A DNA stretch of 40,592 nucleotides from Chitinophagaceae bacterium (GTDB taxonomy: Bacteria; Bacteroidota; Bacteroidia; Chitinophagales; Chitinophagaceae): NCBI GenBank assembly GCA_016720745.1, contig JADKKA010000003.1, positions 1 to 40,592 of the forward strand, given 5' to 3'. Below the pieces are notes generated by a model that saw only the letters and a program-made list of their open reading frames with translations, was not told the DNA's origin and made no database searches. This document shows positions 24,920 through 33,108 of the stretch, piece after piece; the stretch's first letter is position 1, and each line of letters opens with the position of its first letter. A program made the translations under genes and the position numbers.

Positions 24920-26761
24920 TCAGTAGCTCCACATTCTTAGTCCTATCCAATCATAGTGGTAAAAGAAAACAACTAATGCCAATAACCAGGTCGTGGTTAT
25001 TAATAAATACCATTTTGTGAATTTGTTTTTTATTTGCCCAAACCTTTTGATTGTCATAACGAAACCGGCTATACTCAGGGCTGCAAATAGTATTGTTCCA
25101 AGGTAGAATGTAATAGTGAAAAAATTGACCGTCCCCATTAATGGAACATTTGCAGACATATATGCAAGGGAAGAAAATGCGATAATTAATGAAAGCACAG
25201 CAAAGCCTGATAAACTTCTTCTGTAGTACTCTTTCCAGGTTAGTCTTTTGAATAGGGCTTTGAATAACCAGAATAGGGTGCTTAGAAAAAGCAATAGTCC
25301 ACAAACCAAACTACCCAATATCAGAATTTTAGTGACCAGTATTTTTGTATAAGAGGTTTTTTCATAATAAGTACCCCACTCATACAATACTTTACTCCCT
25401 TCCTGATTTGTTGTGAATAGAAATGATGGTAAATTTTCATTCGGCTTCCTGAAAATAGTGGATGTTACTGGTAGTAATACCTGGTCCGGTCTTTTAAAGC
25501 CAGAAGAATGTAAACTATCGCCTTTCAGTTCAATATGATATCCGTGAAATAATTCTTCTAAGTATTTATTCAGAATTTCAAAACGTGGTGATTTTAGCTG
25601 ATAATATCCTTCATAGGATTTTAATGTGTTTTTGCTTATTGATATTGCAGGGATTGGCCTGGGAGTTTGTAAAGAGTCGGTTAGATAGTTTATCAATAAA
25701 TCAGAAAATAAATTCGGATTTGAGCAACAAATAACAAAGCCTGCTTTTAACGCTCTGTTGTAGGCATAACGGGAATTAAAACCTAAACCTGCTCCATCGT
25801 GTCCATAAAAAGGAAACTTATAATTCAGGAAATCAACTTTAATTCCTTTACCATAACCTGTCTTTAAACCTGACCTGGCAGCAGGAGAGCTTTCAGGAAT
25901 TTCCATTTGTTCAATTTCAGCATCGCCATTATTGATCATAAACTTTACAAACTTTGCCATATCATCTGCACAGGAATATAATGCTCCTGAGCCCTTTCCA
26001 TAAATTTGTAAAAACGGGATTTGCTTATAATTGGTACCACTCCATTCGTAGGGAGTAGCGTTTACTGAATTTGGTTTTACCGGGATTATAAAATTGCTGT
26101 TTGTCATTCCGATAGGTAAGAGGATTTCTTTTTTCAGATAATCCTCATATTTTAGCCCTGATACCTTTTCAATTAAATAGCCCAGAATATTGTAGCCAAT
26201 ATTTGAATACGCTTCTCTTTCACCTGGTCTCCACCTGCAATGCATTGAGGTTTTACATTTTTCAATTGCTTGTAGTTCTGTTATGTTTAAATCATTGTTC
26301 CAAAAAGTATTAAAACGAAGGTCGTCGAAGCCCGAAGTATGTTCTAAAAGATGAATTACTTTGACTGGATTATTTTTTCCCCATTTGTTAGTAAAAGCTA
26401 TTTCAGGCGCAATTTTGGAAAGGTCTGCATCGAGTGATAGTTTCCCCTGTCTTACTAATCTCATTATTGCTAAAGCAGTGAATGTTTTAGTAATGGATGC
26501 CATTGGAAAAAGTGTCTGACTGGTTGCTTTTTGTTTGGTATCAATATTTGCAATTCCAAATCCATTGGAGAAAAGAATAGTGTCTTTGGTAACAACTGCC
26601 AGCATGATAGCGCTTTGATGCTCCGTTGTTAAAATATTATTTATTGTGTCCTGTAATTGAGCAATTGTTTTTATGGGAAATTCAGTTGGCGACTGTGCAT
26701 CCGGTTTGAAAGGGCTTAAACAGAAATTCAGGTAAATCAGGATTAGTATTTTCTTAGTCAT
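24920..26761 (-). CDS. Serine hydrolase (beta-lactamase fold) with C-terminal membrane domain
   Basis: 613 residues. Signal sequence 1-22; the class C beta-lactamase / PBP-type domain spans about 30-360, with SITK (Ser89, Lys92) and YSN (Tyr185-Asn187). About 370-460 is a beta-rich linker like those that follow such domains. The last 150 residues (about 465-613) contain about four transmembrane helices. This architecture is a common Bacteroidetes and Firmicutes type, often annotated beta-lactamase or penicillin-binding protein; substrate unknown. It is the second serine hydrolase in this stretch, but the two are clearly diverged. Low GC. Confidence 0.9.
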   Translation of the reverse strand: MTKKILILIYLNFCLSPFKPDAQSPTEFPIKTIAQLQDTINNILTTEHQSAIMLAVVTKDTILFSNGFGIANIDTKQKATSQTLFPMASITKTFTALAIMRLVRQGKLSLDADLSKIAPEIAFTNKWGKNNPVKVIHLLEHTSGFDDLRFNTFWNNDLNITELQAIEKCKTSMHCRWRPGEREAYSNIGYNILGYLIEKVSGLKYEDYLKKEILLPIGMTNSNFIIPVKPNSVNATPYEWSGTNYKQIPFLQIYGKGSGALYSCADDMAKFVKFMINNGDAEIEQMEIPESSPAARSGLKTGYGKGIKVDFLNYKFPFYGHDGAGLGFNSRYAYNRALKAGFVICCSNPNLFSDLLINYLTDSLQTPRPIPAISISKNTLKSYEGYYQLKSPRFEILNKYLEELFHGYHIELKGDSLHSSGFKRPDQVLLPVTSTIFRKPNENLPSFLFTTNQEGSKVLYEWGTYYEKTSYTKILVTKILILGSLVCGLLLFLSTLFWLFKALFKRLTWKEYYRRSLSGFAVLSLIIAFSSLAYMSANVPLMGTVNFFTITFYLGTILFAALSIAGFVMTIKRFGQIKNKFTKWYLLITTTWLLALVVFFYHYDWIGLRMWSY

Positions 26762-26935
26762 AGTATATATCTCCGGCTTGCCTTGTCTGTAACTACAGGG
26801 TGTGTCAAATGGTAGTGTGCCTAACTATTAAATATACTACATTTCTCTCCCAATCAGTATTGCGTCAATTGTCAGAAACTATTTTTGTTCAGGTAGTTTA
26901 CTTTGTTACGTAAATTAATCGCAGGTAGGGGTTTG

Positions 26936-27020
26936 GTGCTGAGTTAAAGACATCAGCAAAACACCACTATAATTTATATCATTTTAAAGGGTAGGAGGTT
27001 ATGGAGAAGACTACGGAGAA
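26936..27020 (-). repeat. Element B (copy 2)
   Basis: GGTGCTGAGTTAAAGACATCAGC then AAAACACCACTATAATTTAT, GGGTAGGAGGTTATGGAG and AAGACTACGGAGAATAGGGG, matching B copies at 24787 and 28552. It lies directly 3' of the membrane-protein gene that ends at 27036. The rest of the 275-bp spacer (26762-26935) has no recognisable element A. Confidence 0.65.
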
Positions 27021-27035
27021 TAGGGGAGTTTGACA

Positions 27036-27451
27036 TCATGATTTGGAAGGCCAGTAAAAAAAAAGCCCGAAAAACAGAGCTGCCAGACAATATACTGCAG
27101 TTAAAAGAAAGCCATCACGGTTGCCAGGGCTGAGCATAGCCACACCTCCAAAGAAATATAAACTAGCTAATATTCCGGCAATTGACAAGGGGATTAAAAT
27201 TAGTTTGATAACAAACTCCGGTTTAGGCCTTTTTATTAAGAGCCGGTATGCTCCATAGTAAATACCGAATGCCGGTAATGTTGCGAAAATTCCCATAAAA
27301 CATAGGAATAGTGGATAAAGAAAATAGATTCGAAAGATATCTTGTTTGGTTGGCGAATAAAATCAAGCCAGATTCCTAAAAATGAGCCGGTTAACAAGCT
27401 GCCTAGCCAGACTTTGAATGGATAGTATTTATATGGAATGGTTAGCTTCAA
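27036..27451 (-). CDS. Small membrane protein of unknown function, one frameshift
   Basis: Two overlapping reading frames join into one protein of about 138 residues. The N-terminal frame gives MKLTIPYKYYPFKVWLGSLL then GSFLGIWLDFIRQPN. The C-terminal frame gives FLYPLFLCFMGIFATLPAFG, IYYGAYRLLIKRPKPEFVIK and two further hydrophobic segments. Joined, there are about four transmembrane helices. The frame change lies between about 27300 and 27345, in the A/T-rich stretch around IYFLYPLF. I know no family for it. It is followed by element B. Confidence 0.6.
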
Positions 27452-27534
27452 GGAAACGTGCCACTGGCAATTAGTTAGGAAATTTCTGATTTACTTCTTT
27501 ATTATTCGTCTGAGACCTGATTTCTTCTAATTTA

Positions 27535-28398
27535 TTATTTTATCTCTTCTCCATTCTGGTATTTCTGAATTTCCCGGACTGAACCATCTTCGTTATAGTA
27601 AATAACTGTACCATTCCCGTTTCGAAGAGTTCCCGCATCTCGTCTTACACCTTTTTCTGTAAAGTTGGCAATAGCTTCCCAGCATTTTCCGTCTTTATAT
27701 ATTAAATCGCTCCACAATTGCCCATTTGGGTAATAATATTTTTGTGAGCCATGGAAAACGCCGTTTTTAAAATTTGCCACTTCCTGGATCGTCCCGTCTT
27801 CGTAATATTTTTTTCCGGTACCATTCAGTTGAGCATTTTCAACCGATATTTCAGATTTAACTTTCCCGTTATTAAAGAACTCTCTGTCGGTATGTTTACT
27901 CCTGCCATTGAAATATTCCTGTTCATTCATTATGGTTTTTCCATCTATCCAGAAATTTTTGGTCAAACCATTTAAACTATCATCTTTATAAGTCTGAAAA
28001 TTCACCAAAGTTCCGCGAAGTGAAAAGGTTCTCCACTGCCCGTTCAGTTTCCCGTTTTTATATGTCTGTTCATAAATTTTATATCTTTTTGAGTGATTAG
28101 CACTATCAATTAAATAGGCAGAATAGACCCCTTCATTTTTGTTATTCTTAATTTGACCTTCAAAACAAACCAAAGCCGTTTCGCCCCCACGGACAAATGT
28201 TTTATTATCGTCATCCAGATCCCAGATACTTACCTCGGTAACCACGAAAGCCCGTACAAATCTATTGGCAGGATGAACGGATTTAAACACCGAAGTGTCC
28301 TTAACTTTTACAAAATGTTTGGGTGTATAGCTGGGCTGTTGACTTTGGGCCAACATACTAAGTAAAGCGAAACATACAATGAATAAAAGAAATTTCAT
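27535..28398 (-). CDS. Secreted MORN_2/YwqK-like repeat protein
   Basis: 287 residues with a signal peptide (to about residue 19, MLAQSQ). From about residue 95 on there are about seven YwqK/MORN_2-type repeats of 20-24 residues, for example YKNGKLNGQW, FNNGKVKSE, YYEDGTIQEVANFKNGVFHG, YYPNGQLWSDLIYKDGK and YYNEDGSVREIQKYQNGEE. Databases often name this family 'YwqK antitoxin', but nothing here indicates a toxin partner: no small toxin gene lies next to it, and the protein is exported. Element A with TATCTTAG lies about 78 nt upstream of the start. Confidence 0.85.
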   Translation of the reverse strand: MKFLLFIVCFALLSMLAQSQQPSYTPKHFVKVKDTSVFKSVHPANRFVRAFVVTEVSIWDLDDDNKTFVRGGETALVCFEGQIKNNKNEGVYSAYLIDSANHSKRYKIYEQTYKNGKLNGQWRTFSLRGTLVNFQTYKDDSLNGLTKNFWIDGKTIMNEQEYFNGRSKHTDREFFNNGKVKSEISVENAQLNGTGKKYYEDGTIQEVANFKNGVFHGSQKYYYPNGQLWSDLIYKDGKCWEAIANFTEKGVRRDAGTLRNGNGTVIYYNEDGSVREIQKYQNGEEIK

Positions 28399-28461
28399 AG
28401 TAAGTAGTAATTGTTTCAGTGATAACTGTCTTAGAAAAGTATGGCAAAGTTAAATGACAAA

Positions 28462-28677
28462 GCACCTGCGCTTCACTAAGATACAAATTTACTGTTCAGC
28501 TTGATTGGCATGATTAGGAAGTGTATGAATCATGCTCGTATGTGCAATTAAAAACAGGGTTGTTGCTGAGTCACAGACATCAGCACAACAACCCTGTAAT
28601 TTGGAAAGTTTGAAAGAGGGTTGGAGATTGAGGAGAAGACTAGCGAGAACAGGGGGAAGACTACGGATAACAGAGCT
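28462..28677 (-). repeat. Junction module A+B (copy 2)
   Basis: Element A (28462-28510) has TATCTTAG on the minus strand (28476-28483). Element B (28552-28677) has the long hairpin described separately, then TAATTTGGAAAGTTTGAAAG, GGGTTGGAG and two AGAAGACTA-CG copies. Order and spacing match 24675-24896. A separate TAACTTTG at 28445-28452 (minus) is an even better -7 match for the YwqK-like gene. Confidence 0.7.
28549..28597 (-). terminator. Terminator-like hairpin in element B
   Basis: On the minus strand ACAGGGTTGTTGTGCTGA pairs with TCAGCAACAACCCTGT (loop about 10 nt), and the right arm is followed by a T run (CCCTGTTTTTAATT). It lies 150 nt 3' of the SnoaL-like gene and fits an intrinsic terminator for it. 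Confidence 0.6.
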
Positions 28678-28747
28678 ACATTCATGAACCCTGAGTCGTT
28701 GCTATTTCAATTTCACACCTTTTGGATGTTGTAACATTTTTTTAGCC

Positions 28748-29263
28748 TTACTTATTTTTTGCTGCTTCCTGCGACTGCTTCATAAAAAGTTTGAATTCTT
28801 CCTCATTCAACCACTTTGTTCCCTGGCCGTATACTAAATGCCATTTACCGTTTGTTTTGATATAGGTTTCAGTCCGTATTACCCGTAAAGCAAAATCTCC
28901 TTTGGTAGGACTTGTAACAACAACATCTATTACCGAATGCCGTACAGCTGCATCGCCGTTATACACTCTTAATACAGTCATACCAGGCATGGGAGTAAAA
29001 GATTTAAACCGGAAATCTTCGAGCCCTGGAACAGGGGTAGTCCATTGTACAAATCCATAAGATATTTTTCCTTCCGGGCCTACGGATATTAAGTCATCAT
29101 TTAATAAGTTGGAGGGATCATAGCCGTTAAGCGAATCAATTGCTTTTCTGTCTTCCGGGTAATTGTCTGTATTGTATTTGCCGGCTGGTGGCTGAGCAGC
29201 TACAGCATTAACTATCAGTACTGCAGATAAAAAAAGGACAAAGATGTGTGTTAGCTGTTTCAT
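28748..29263 (-). CDS. Secreted SnoaL/DUF4440-like protein (NTF2-like fold)
   Basis: 171 residues with a signal peptide (about residues 1-23, VAAQ). The mature part fits an NTF2-like cone: NYPEDRKAIDSLNG, NDDLISVGPEGKISYG, LRVYNGDAAVRHSVIDVVV, RVIRTETYIKTNGKWHLVYG, QGTKW. The KTNGKWHLVYGQGT ending is typical of DUF4440/SnoaL-like proteins. Role unknown; many relatives are ligand-binding or polyketide-cyclase-like. It is divergent from the sensor kinase gene, sharing a 187-bp spacer. Confidence 0.8.
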   Translation of the reverse strand: MKQLTHIFVLFLSAVLIVNAVAAQPPAGKYNTDNYPEDRKAIDSLNGYDPSNLLNDDLISVGPEGKISYGFVQWTTPVPGLEDFRFKSFTPMPGMTVLRVYNGDAAVRHSVIDVVVTSPTKGDFALRVIRTETYIKTNGKWHLVYGQGTKWLNEEEFKLFMKQSQEAAKNK

Positions 29264-29438
29264 AATTATATAGTTTAGATAAATTTCGCAGGGACGGACA
29301 GAAAAGAAAAGTGCATACTGGTAGCTGACGGCTTTATTGAGGGTGTGGCCATTTTATCAACGTAATGAACCTCTGTAACCGTTCCCTCAAGAAAACAACT
29401 GCTTACCATCAGTATTACCGGGTTGATCGGCTATAGAT

Positions 29439-29446
29439 TAACTTTA
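29439..29446 (+). promoter_or_regulatory. -7-like box immediately upstream of the sensor kinase
   Basis: TAACTTTA differs from TAnnTTTG only at the last base, and lies 4 nt before the ATG at 29451. No good -33 box. It would make a leaderless transcript if used; the second in-frame ATG (29460) could then be the start. Confidence 0.35.
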
Positions 29447-29450
29447 GCTA

Positions 29451-31463
29451 ATGCTGAAAATGAAAAGGCTCAGTTTCTATATTTTTATTATGCTTTGCAG
29501 CGGGTTAAATCTCTTTGCACAGGATACCATTGTATTCAAAAGTCAACCACAATGGAATACAAGCATGGATATTGCCAGCTATTGTATGTTCTACGAAGAA
29601 ACTACCGATAGTCCTCTAGGTTTTGAGGAAGTTCAGCAACAGGTCTTTGTGCCTTTCGACATGGGCCTGGCCAGCCATCCAACAAACAGGCCATTGCTGA
29701 TTCAATGGTATAGGGTTTCTATCAGCAACCAGTCGGCAACAGATACCATTCATCTCCGGGTGATTACTTCACCTCATTATTTTATCCGATTATATTCCTC
29801 CGGTGGATTAATAGCGAAAAGTGGTATATATGAATCCAGTGTTCCGTCACTTAAAAAGTCATATATACAAATCGAATTAGCACCTTCCGCTACAGAAACA
29901 TACTGGTTGCGAACGGAAGACAGGCAGGGCCACATGGTACCACCTGCACTACGTTTAGAACCCCATTTTAGTTATATGAATGCTTTAGAAGACGGCCTGA
30001 AAATGAACCGCCTTGTTTTTCTTTTCCTTGCCTTGCTCACCGGCTGTCTCTTGTTTATTACCGTATTTGCAATATACCAATATTACCTTTACAGGGATAA
30101 GGTGTTTCTCTGGTACATCGCTTATACCCTTTCTGCCCTTTTAACCGGCTTTTTTTGGATGGATATCCGACTGGGGCTTGACATGTTCTCCTCCTTTTTT
30201 CATGATCTTGTTTTTTCGATTTTTCTATTTTTAATACCAGTGATGTACAGCTTGTTCATCGGCAACATACTGAAACTGTCTTCACAATTTCGAAAAGTAT
30301 GGAGGGGAGTACAATTTTTAATGGCGGTTGCCATTGCTCAAATGCTTATAGCATTTATTACCATGCGTACTGGTCGTTTTGTGTTTACTGACTATTACGG
30401 TTATTTTGTTTCCGTTATCCCGGTATCTGTATTGAATATTATCTTATTAGTGCTTACTGTATTTAGTAAAGAAAAAGTAAAGTGGTTCATGTTTACCGGA
30501 TTATTGAGTTTGCTGGTGCTTTGGTGTATGCCCATACTTATTTTTCCTGCTATCAATATTCAATGGAAATGGAATGCAATGACGATGGTACTGGTATTCC
30601 TTCCGTTTTATTCCCTGCTGGGTCTTACCATTGAGGCAATCTGTTTTTCATTTGCCCTTTCTTACCGCAGTAAATTGGTATTGATCGAAAAAAATAATTT
30701 ACAGGAACAATATAACTTGCAATTGCAGGGTGAACTATCGAAGCGTACTGCAGAATTGGAAGAACAAATTAAATTAGTTGAAGAACAGAAATTGCAACAG
30801 GTACAATCCTCATTTGAACAAAAAATTGCGGAAACGGAAATGACGGCACTGAGAGCACAGATGAATCCGCATTTTATTTTCAATTGCCTCAATTCTATCA
30901 ACCTGTATACACTGGAGAATAATTCAATGGCTGCGGCTGAATACCTTACTAAGTTTTCACAGTTGATACGTTTGGTACTGGAGAATTCCCGTACAGAAAA
31001 AATTGCGCTGCAAAAGGAGCTTGAAGCTTTACGACTTTACATAGACCTCGAAGCTATGCGTTTCAAGGAAAAAGTAAAGTATCAAATAAACGTATCTTCA
31101 GGCATTGACCAGCAATACACAGAATTGCCACCGCTGCTCATTCAGCCTTATGTGGAGAATGCCATTTGGCATGGGCTGATGCAAAAGAAAGAAGGTGGCA
31201 ATATTGTAATCAACATCACACAACCAACAGAGAGCAGCTTGCTGGTAGAAATATCCGATGATGGTGTGGGGCGGGAGCAAGCGGCCCTTTATAAAAGCAA
31301 ATCTGCTACAAAACAAAAATCATTTGGCTTAAAAATGACATCGGAAAGAATAGAGATGATAAACCAGGTATATGATATCAACGCAACAGTGGAGGTGGTT
31401 GATCTCAAAGATGGCCTGGATAATGCCTGCGGAACAAGAGTGATTATTAAAATACCTGTTTAA
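29451..31463 (+). CDS. 7TMR-DISM sensor histidine kinase, LytS/YehU type
   Basis: 670 residues. Signal peptide 1-23; extracellular 7TMR-DISMED2 domain about 40-165; seven transmembrane helices (about 188-405, the 7TMR-DISM module); coiled-coil linker about 415-460; then the HisKA_5-type kinase domain with ALRAQMNPHFIFNCLNSINL, whose His474 is the probable phosphorylation site. The ATP-binding part has PYVENAIWHGL (N box), EISDDGVGREQA (G1) and KSFGLKMTSERIE (G2). It passes phosphate to the LytTR regulator encoded 4 nt downstream. The ligand is unknown; DISMED2 domains often bind carbohydrate. 29460 is an alternative start. Confidence 0.95.
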   Translation: MLKMKRLSFYIFIMLCSGLNLFAQDTIVFKSQPQWNTSMDIASYCMFYEETTDSPLGFEEVQQQVFVPFDMGLASHPTNRPLLIQWYRVSISNQSATDTIHLRVITSPHYFIRLYSSGGLIAKSGIYESSVPSLKKSYIQIELAPSATETYWLRTEDRQGHMVPPALRLEPHFSYMNALEDGLKMNRLVFLFLALLTGCLLFITVFAIYQYYLYRDKVFLWYIAYTLSALLTGFFWMDIRLGLDMFSSFFHDLVFSIFLFLIPVMYSLFIGNILKLSSQFRKVWRGVQFLMAVAIAQMLIAFITMRTGRFVFTDYYGYFVSVIPVSVLNIILLVLTVFSKEKVKWFMFTGLLSLLVLWCMPILIFPAINIQWKWNAMTMVLVFLPFYSLLGLTIEAICFSFALSYRSKLVLIEKNNLQEQYNLQLQGELSKRTAELEEQIKLVEEQKLQQVQSSFEQKIAETEMTALRAQMNPHFIFNCLNSINLYTLENNSMAAAEYLTKFSQLIRLVLENSRTEKIALQKELEALRLYIDLEAMRFKEKVKYQINVSSGIDQQYTELPPLLIQPYVENAIWHGLMQKKEGGNIVINITQPTESSLLVEISDDGVGREQAALYKSKSATKQKSFGLKMTSERIEMINQVYDINATVEVVDLKDGLDNACGTRVIIKIPV

Positions 31464-31467
31464 TCTT

Positions 31468-32214
31468 ATGCTTAAAGCAATTATTATAGACGATGAACCT
31501 GATTGTGTAAAGCTGCTGGCATTGCAATTGAAAATGTATTGCCCGCAGGTGCAGGTAGTGGCAGCATGCACAGCAAGTGAAGATGCTTTGCTGAAGATAA
31601 AAGAATTACAACCCGGTGTTGTTTTTCTTGATATTGAAATGCCGGTGATGAATGGATTCCAGTTGCTGGAAAAATTTGGCAACATCACTTTCAGCCTGGT
31701 ATTTGTAACAGCTTATGACCAGTTTGCTGTAAAAGCTTTTCGGTATAGTGCATTGGATTATTTGCTAAAACCCATTGATGCGAAAGATCTTCAGGCGGCA
31801 GTGCAAAAAGCAGAGAAGCGTAATTGGCCGGATAAACAACAGTTGAGCATGTTGAAACAGCAGGTGCATAACCCGGAGAAGAATTTTCCCGATAAAATTG
31901 CCCTGCCTTACCAGAACGGTGTAACCTTTGTTGGAATAAAGAATATTATTTATTGTGAATCCGAAAATAATTACACCCGTTTTCATACTACCGACAGTCA
32001 GCAATACCTGGTGGCGAAAACATTAGGTGATATTCAGGAAGTGCTGGAAGAAAGGAATTTTTTACGGGTACACCGTCAATACCTCGTCAATCTTGATCAC
32101 ATAAAAAAGTATGTAAGAGGGGAAGGCAATTACCTGATACTATCCAACGGGCAGAGTGTAGCGGTGGCCCGCAATCAAAAAGAAAGGCTGATTGAAAAGT
32201 TTGGGTGGTTGTAA
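31468..32214 (+). CDS. LytTR family response regulator
   Basis: 248 residues. Receiver domain 1-115 with the acidic pair (IIIDDEP), phospho-acceptor Asp55 in VVFLDIEMPVMNG, Thr/Ser in FVTAYDQ and Lys in YLLKPID. LytTR DNA-binding domain about 142-245: KNIIYCESENNYTRFHT, LGDIQEVLEERNFLRVHRQY, LVNLDHIKKY and NGQSVAVARNQKERL, the usual landmarks. Operon partner of the kinase (4-nt gap). The target promoters cannot be read from here; LytTR sites are usually imperfect 9-bp direct repeats. Confidence 0.96.
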   Translation: MLKAIIIDDEPDCVKLLALQLKMYCPQVQVVAACTASEDALLKIKELQPGVVFLDIEMPVMNGFQLLEKFGNITFSLVFVTAYDQFAVKAFRYSALDYLLKPIDAKDLQAAVQKAEKRNWPDKQQLSMLKQQVHNPEKNFPDKIALPYQNGVTFVGIKNIIYCESENNYTRFHTTDSQQYLVAKTLGDIQEVLEERNFLRVHRQYLVNLDHIKKYVRGEGNYLILSNGQSVAVARNQKERLIEKFGWL

Positions 32215-32374
32215 TGTAATGTCACTATTTGTTTTTTATTTTGCAATTTTGAATTTCGAGAGCCGGATTTATAAAAACATGTTTGACAGTGTTCTAGCCC
32301 GGAATTGCGAAGGCCGGGGATGATGAAATTGTTGGTCATTTATTTTAGGATGAGAAAATGGTTTGGAGTAGCTA

Positions 32375-32566
32375 ACGAGCGGGGCTTGGCGCTGTGGCGG
32401 TATCCAGTGTTCCGACAGCCTAGAGCTGCCGCCCCCGATCAAGTATAAGGTTACAAATTTAGCGGTTGTTCATTAGAAATCCGGATGGCCTGTAGCTGAA
32501 ACTGATTAGCGAATGGGACGATCAGTATGTGTTCGGAAAGCCGCCATTGCGCCAAACCCGATATTA
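32375..32566. repeat. Inverted-repeat element between the regulator and DUF4262 genes
   Basis: CGGGGCTTGGCGCTGTGGCGG (32381-32401) and, inverted, CCGCCATTGCGCCAAACCCG (32541-32560) are matching ends (about 16 of 20 bases pair), about 140 bp apart. The interior has no ORF. The outer right end reaches the stop codon of the DUF4262 gene. The rest of the spacer from 32215 to 32374 shows nothing recognisable. Confidence 0.55.
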
Positions 32567-33027
32567 TACGCAGTTATTTAGCTCTCCAAATATTTCCTGA
32601 TTATAATTATAACCTTTTTCATTCGGAAATAAACCATCAGTATCAGGATAGATTAACTGTAAATATTTGTATTCTTTTGAGCCATAATAGCGAATGCTCG
32701 AATAAACATACTCTTTCAATTGCTCATTTTCCGCTTCTATAAATAAAACTAAGAATTCAAAGTAGTCAGTTGGAGAATTTATCTTTTGATATAAAGGGAC
32801 CGTTTTCCCTCTAAAATATTTCGCATAATCTCCAACCAGATCAAAAGATAGATTTTGTGGTAAGCCTGATATGAAAATTTCAGGTATTTGATAGTTTTCA
32901 AAGAGACCGGTTGAATAACAAAAGAAGGTCCTTTTTCATCTTCAAAAACATAAGTAATATGAAAACCATATTTATTTATGTTTTCGTCAACTTTCGATAG
33001 GTATTCTTTTTTGAGGCTTTCTTCCAT
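32564..33027 (-). CDS. DUF4262 family protein, one frameshift
   Basis: Joining two frames gives about 154 residues. The first reads MEESLKKEYLSKVDENINKY, then GFHITYVFEDEKGPSF. After the frame change (one base missing near 32925 in a T-run) it continues CYSTGLFENYQIPEIFISGL, then YAKYFRGKTVPLYQKINSPT, YFEFLVLFIEAE, then YKYLQLIYPDTDGLFPNEKG and the end GELNNCV. The GW/GFH-I-V-ED-GP-F-YS-GL pattern is the DUF4262 family (PF14081) of unknown function. Without correction, the gene would end at 32779 with an unrelated tail. Monocistronic and A/T-rich. Confidence 0.88.
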
Positions 33028-33108
33028 CTAATTGCGTATAACTATTAAGATATTGAAATGATGAATGGTGATATAAAAAAATAATGCCCCGGATAATACT
33101 TTGGTCCC

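Noticed and set aside
24951..25304. 117-residue minus-strand ORF
   Set aside because: It lies in another frame inside the transmembrane part of the 613-residue serine hydrolase and has no features of its own.
27535..28398. Toxin-antitoxin system (YwqK 'antitoxin' name)
   Set aside because: The protein has a signal peptide and no adjacent small toxin gene; the name is a database label for MORN_2 repeats.
24787..28597. Element B hairpins as integron attC sites
   Set aside because: They recur between same-strand genes and are imperfect palindromes, but the ends lack the GTTRRRY/RYYYAAC core, no integrase is seen, and on the minus strand copy 28549-28597 ends in a T run like a terminator.
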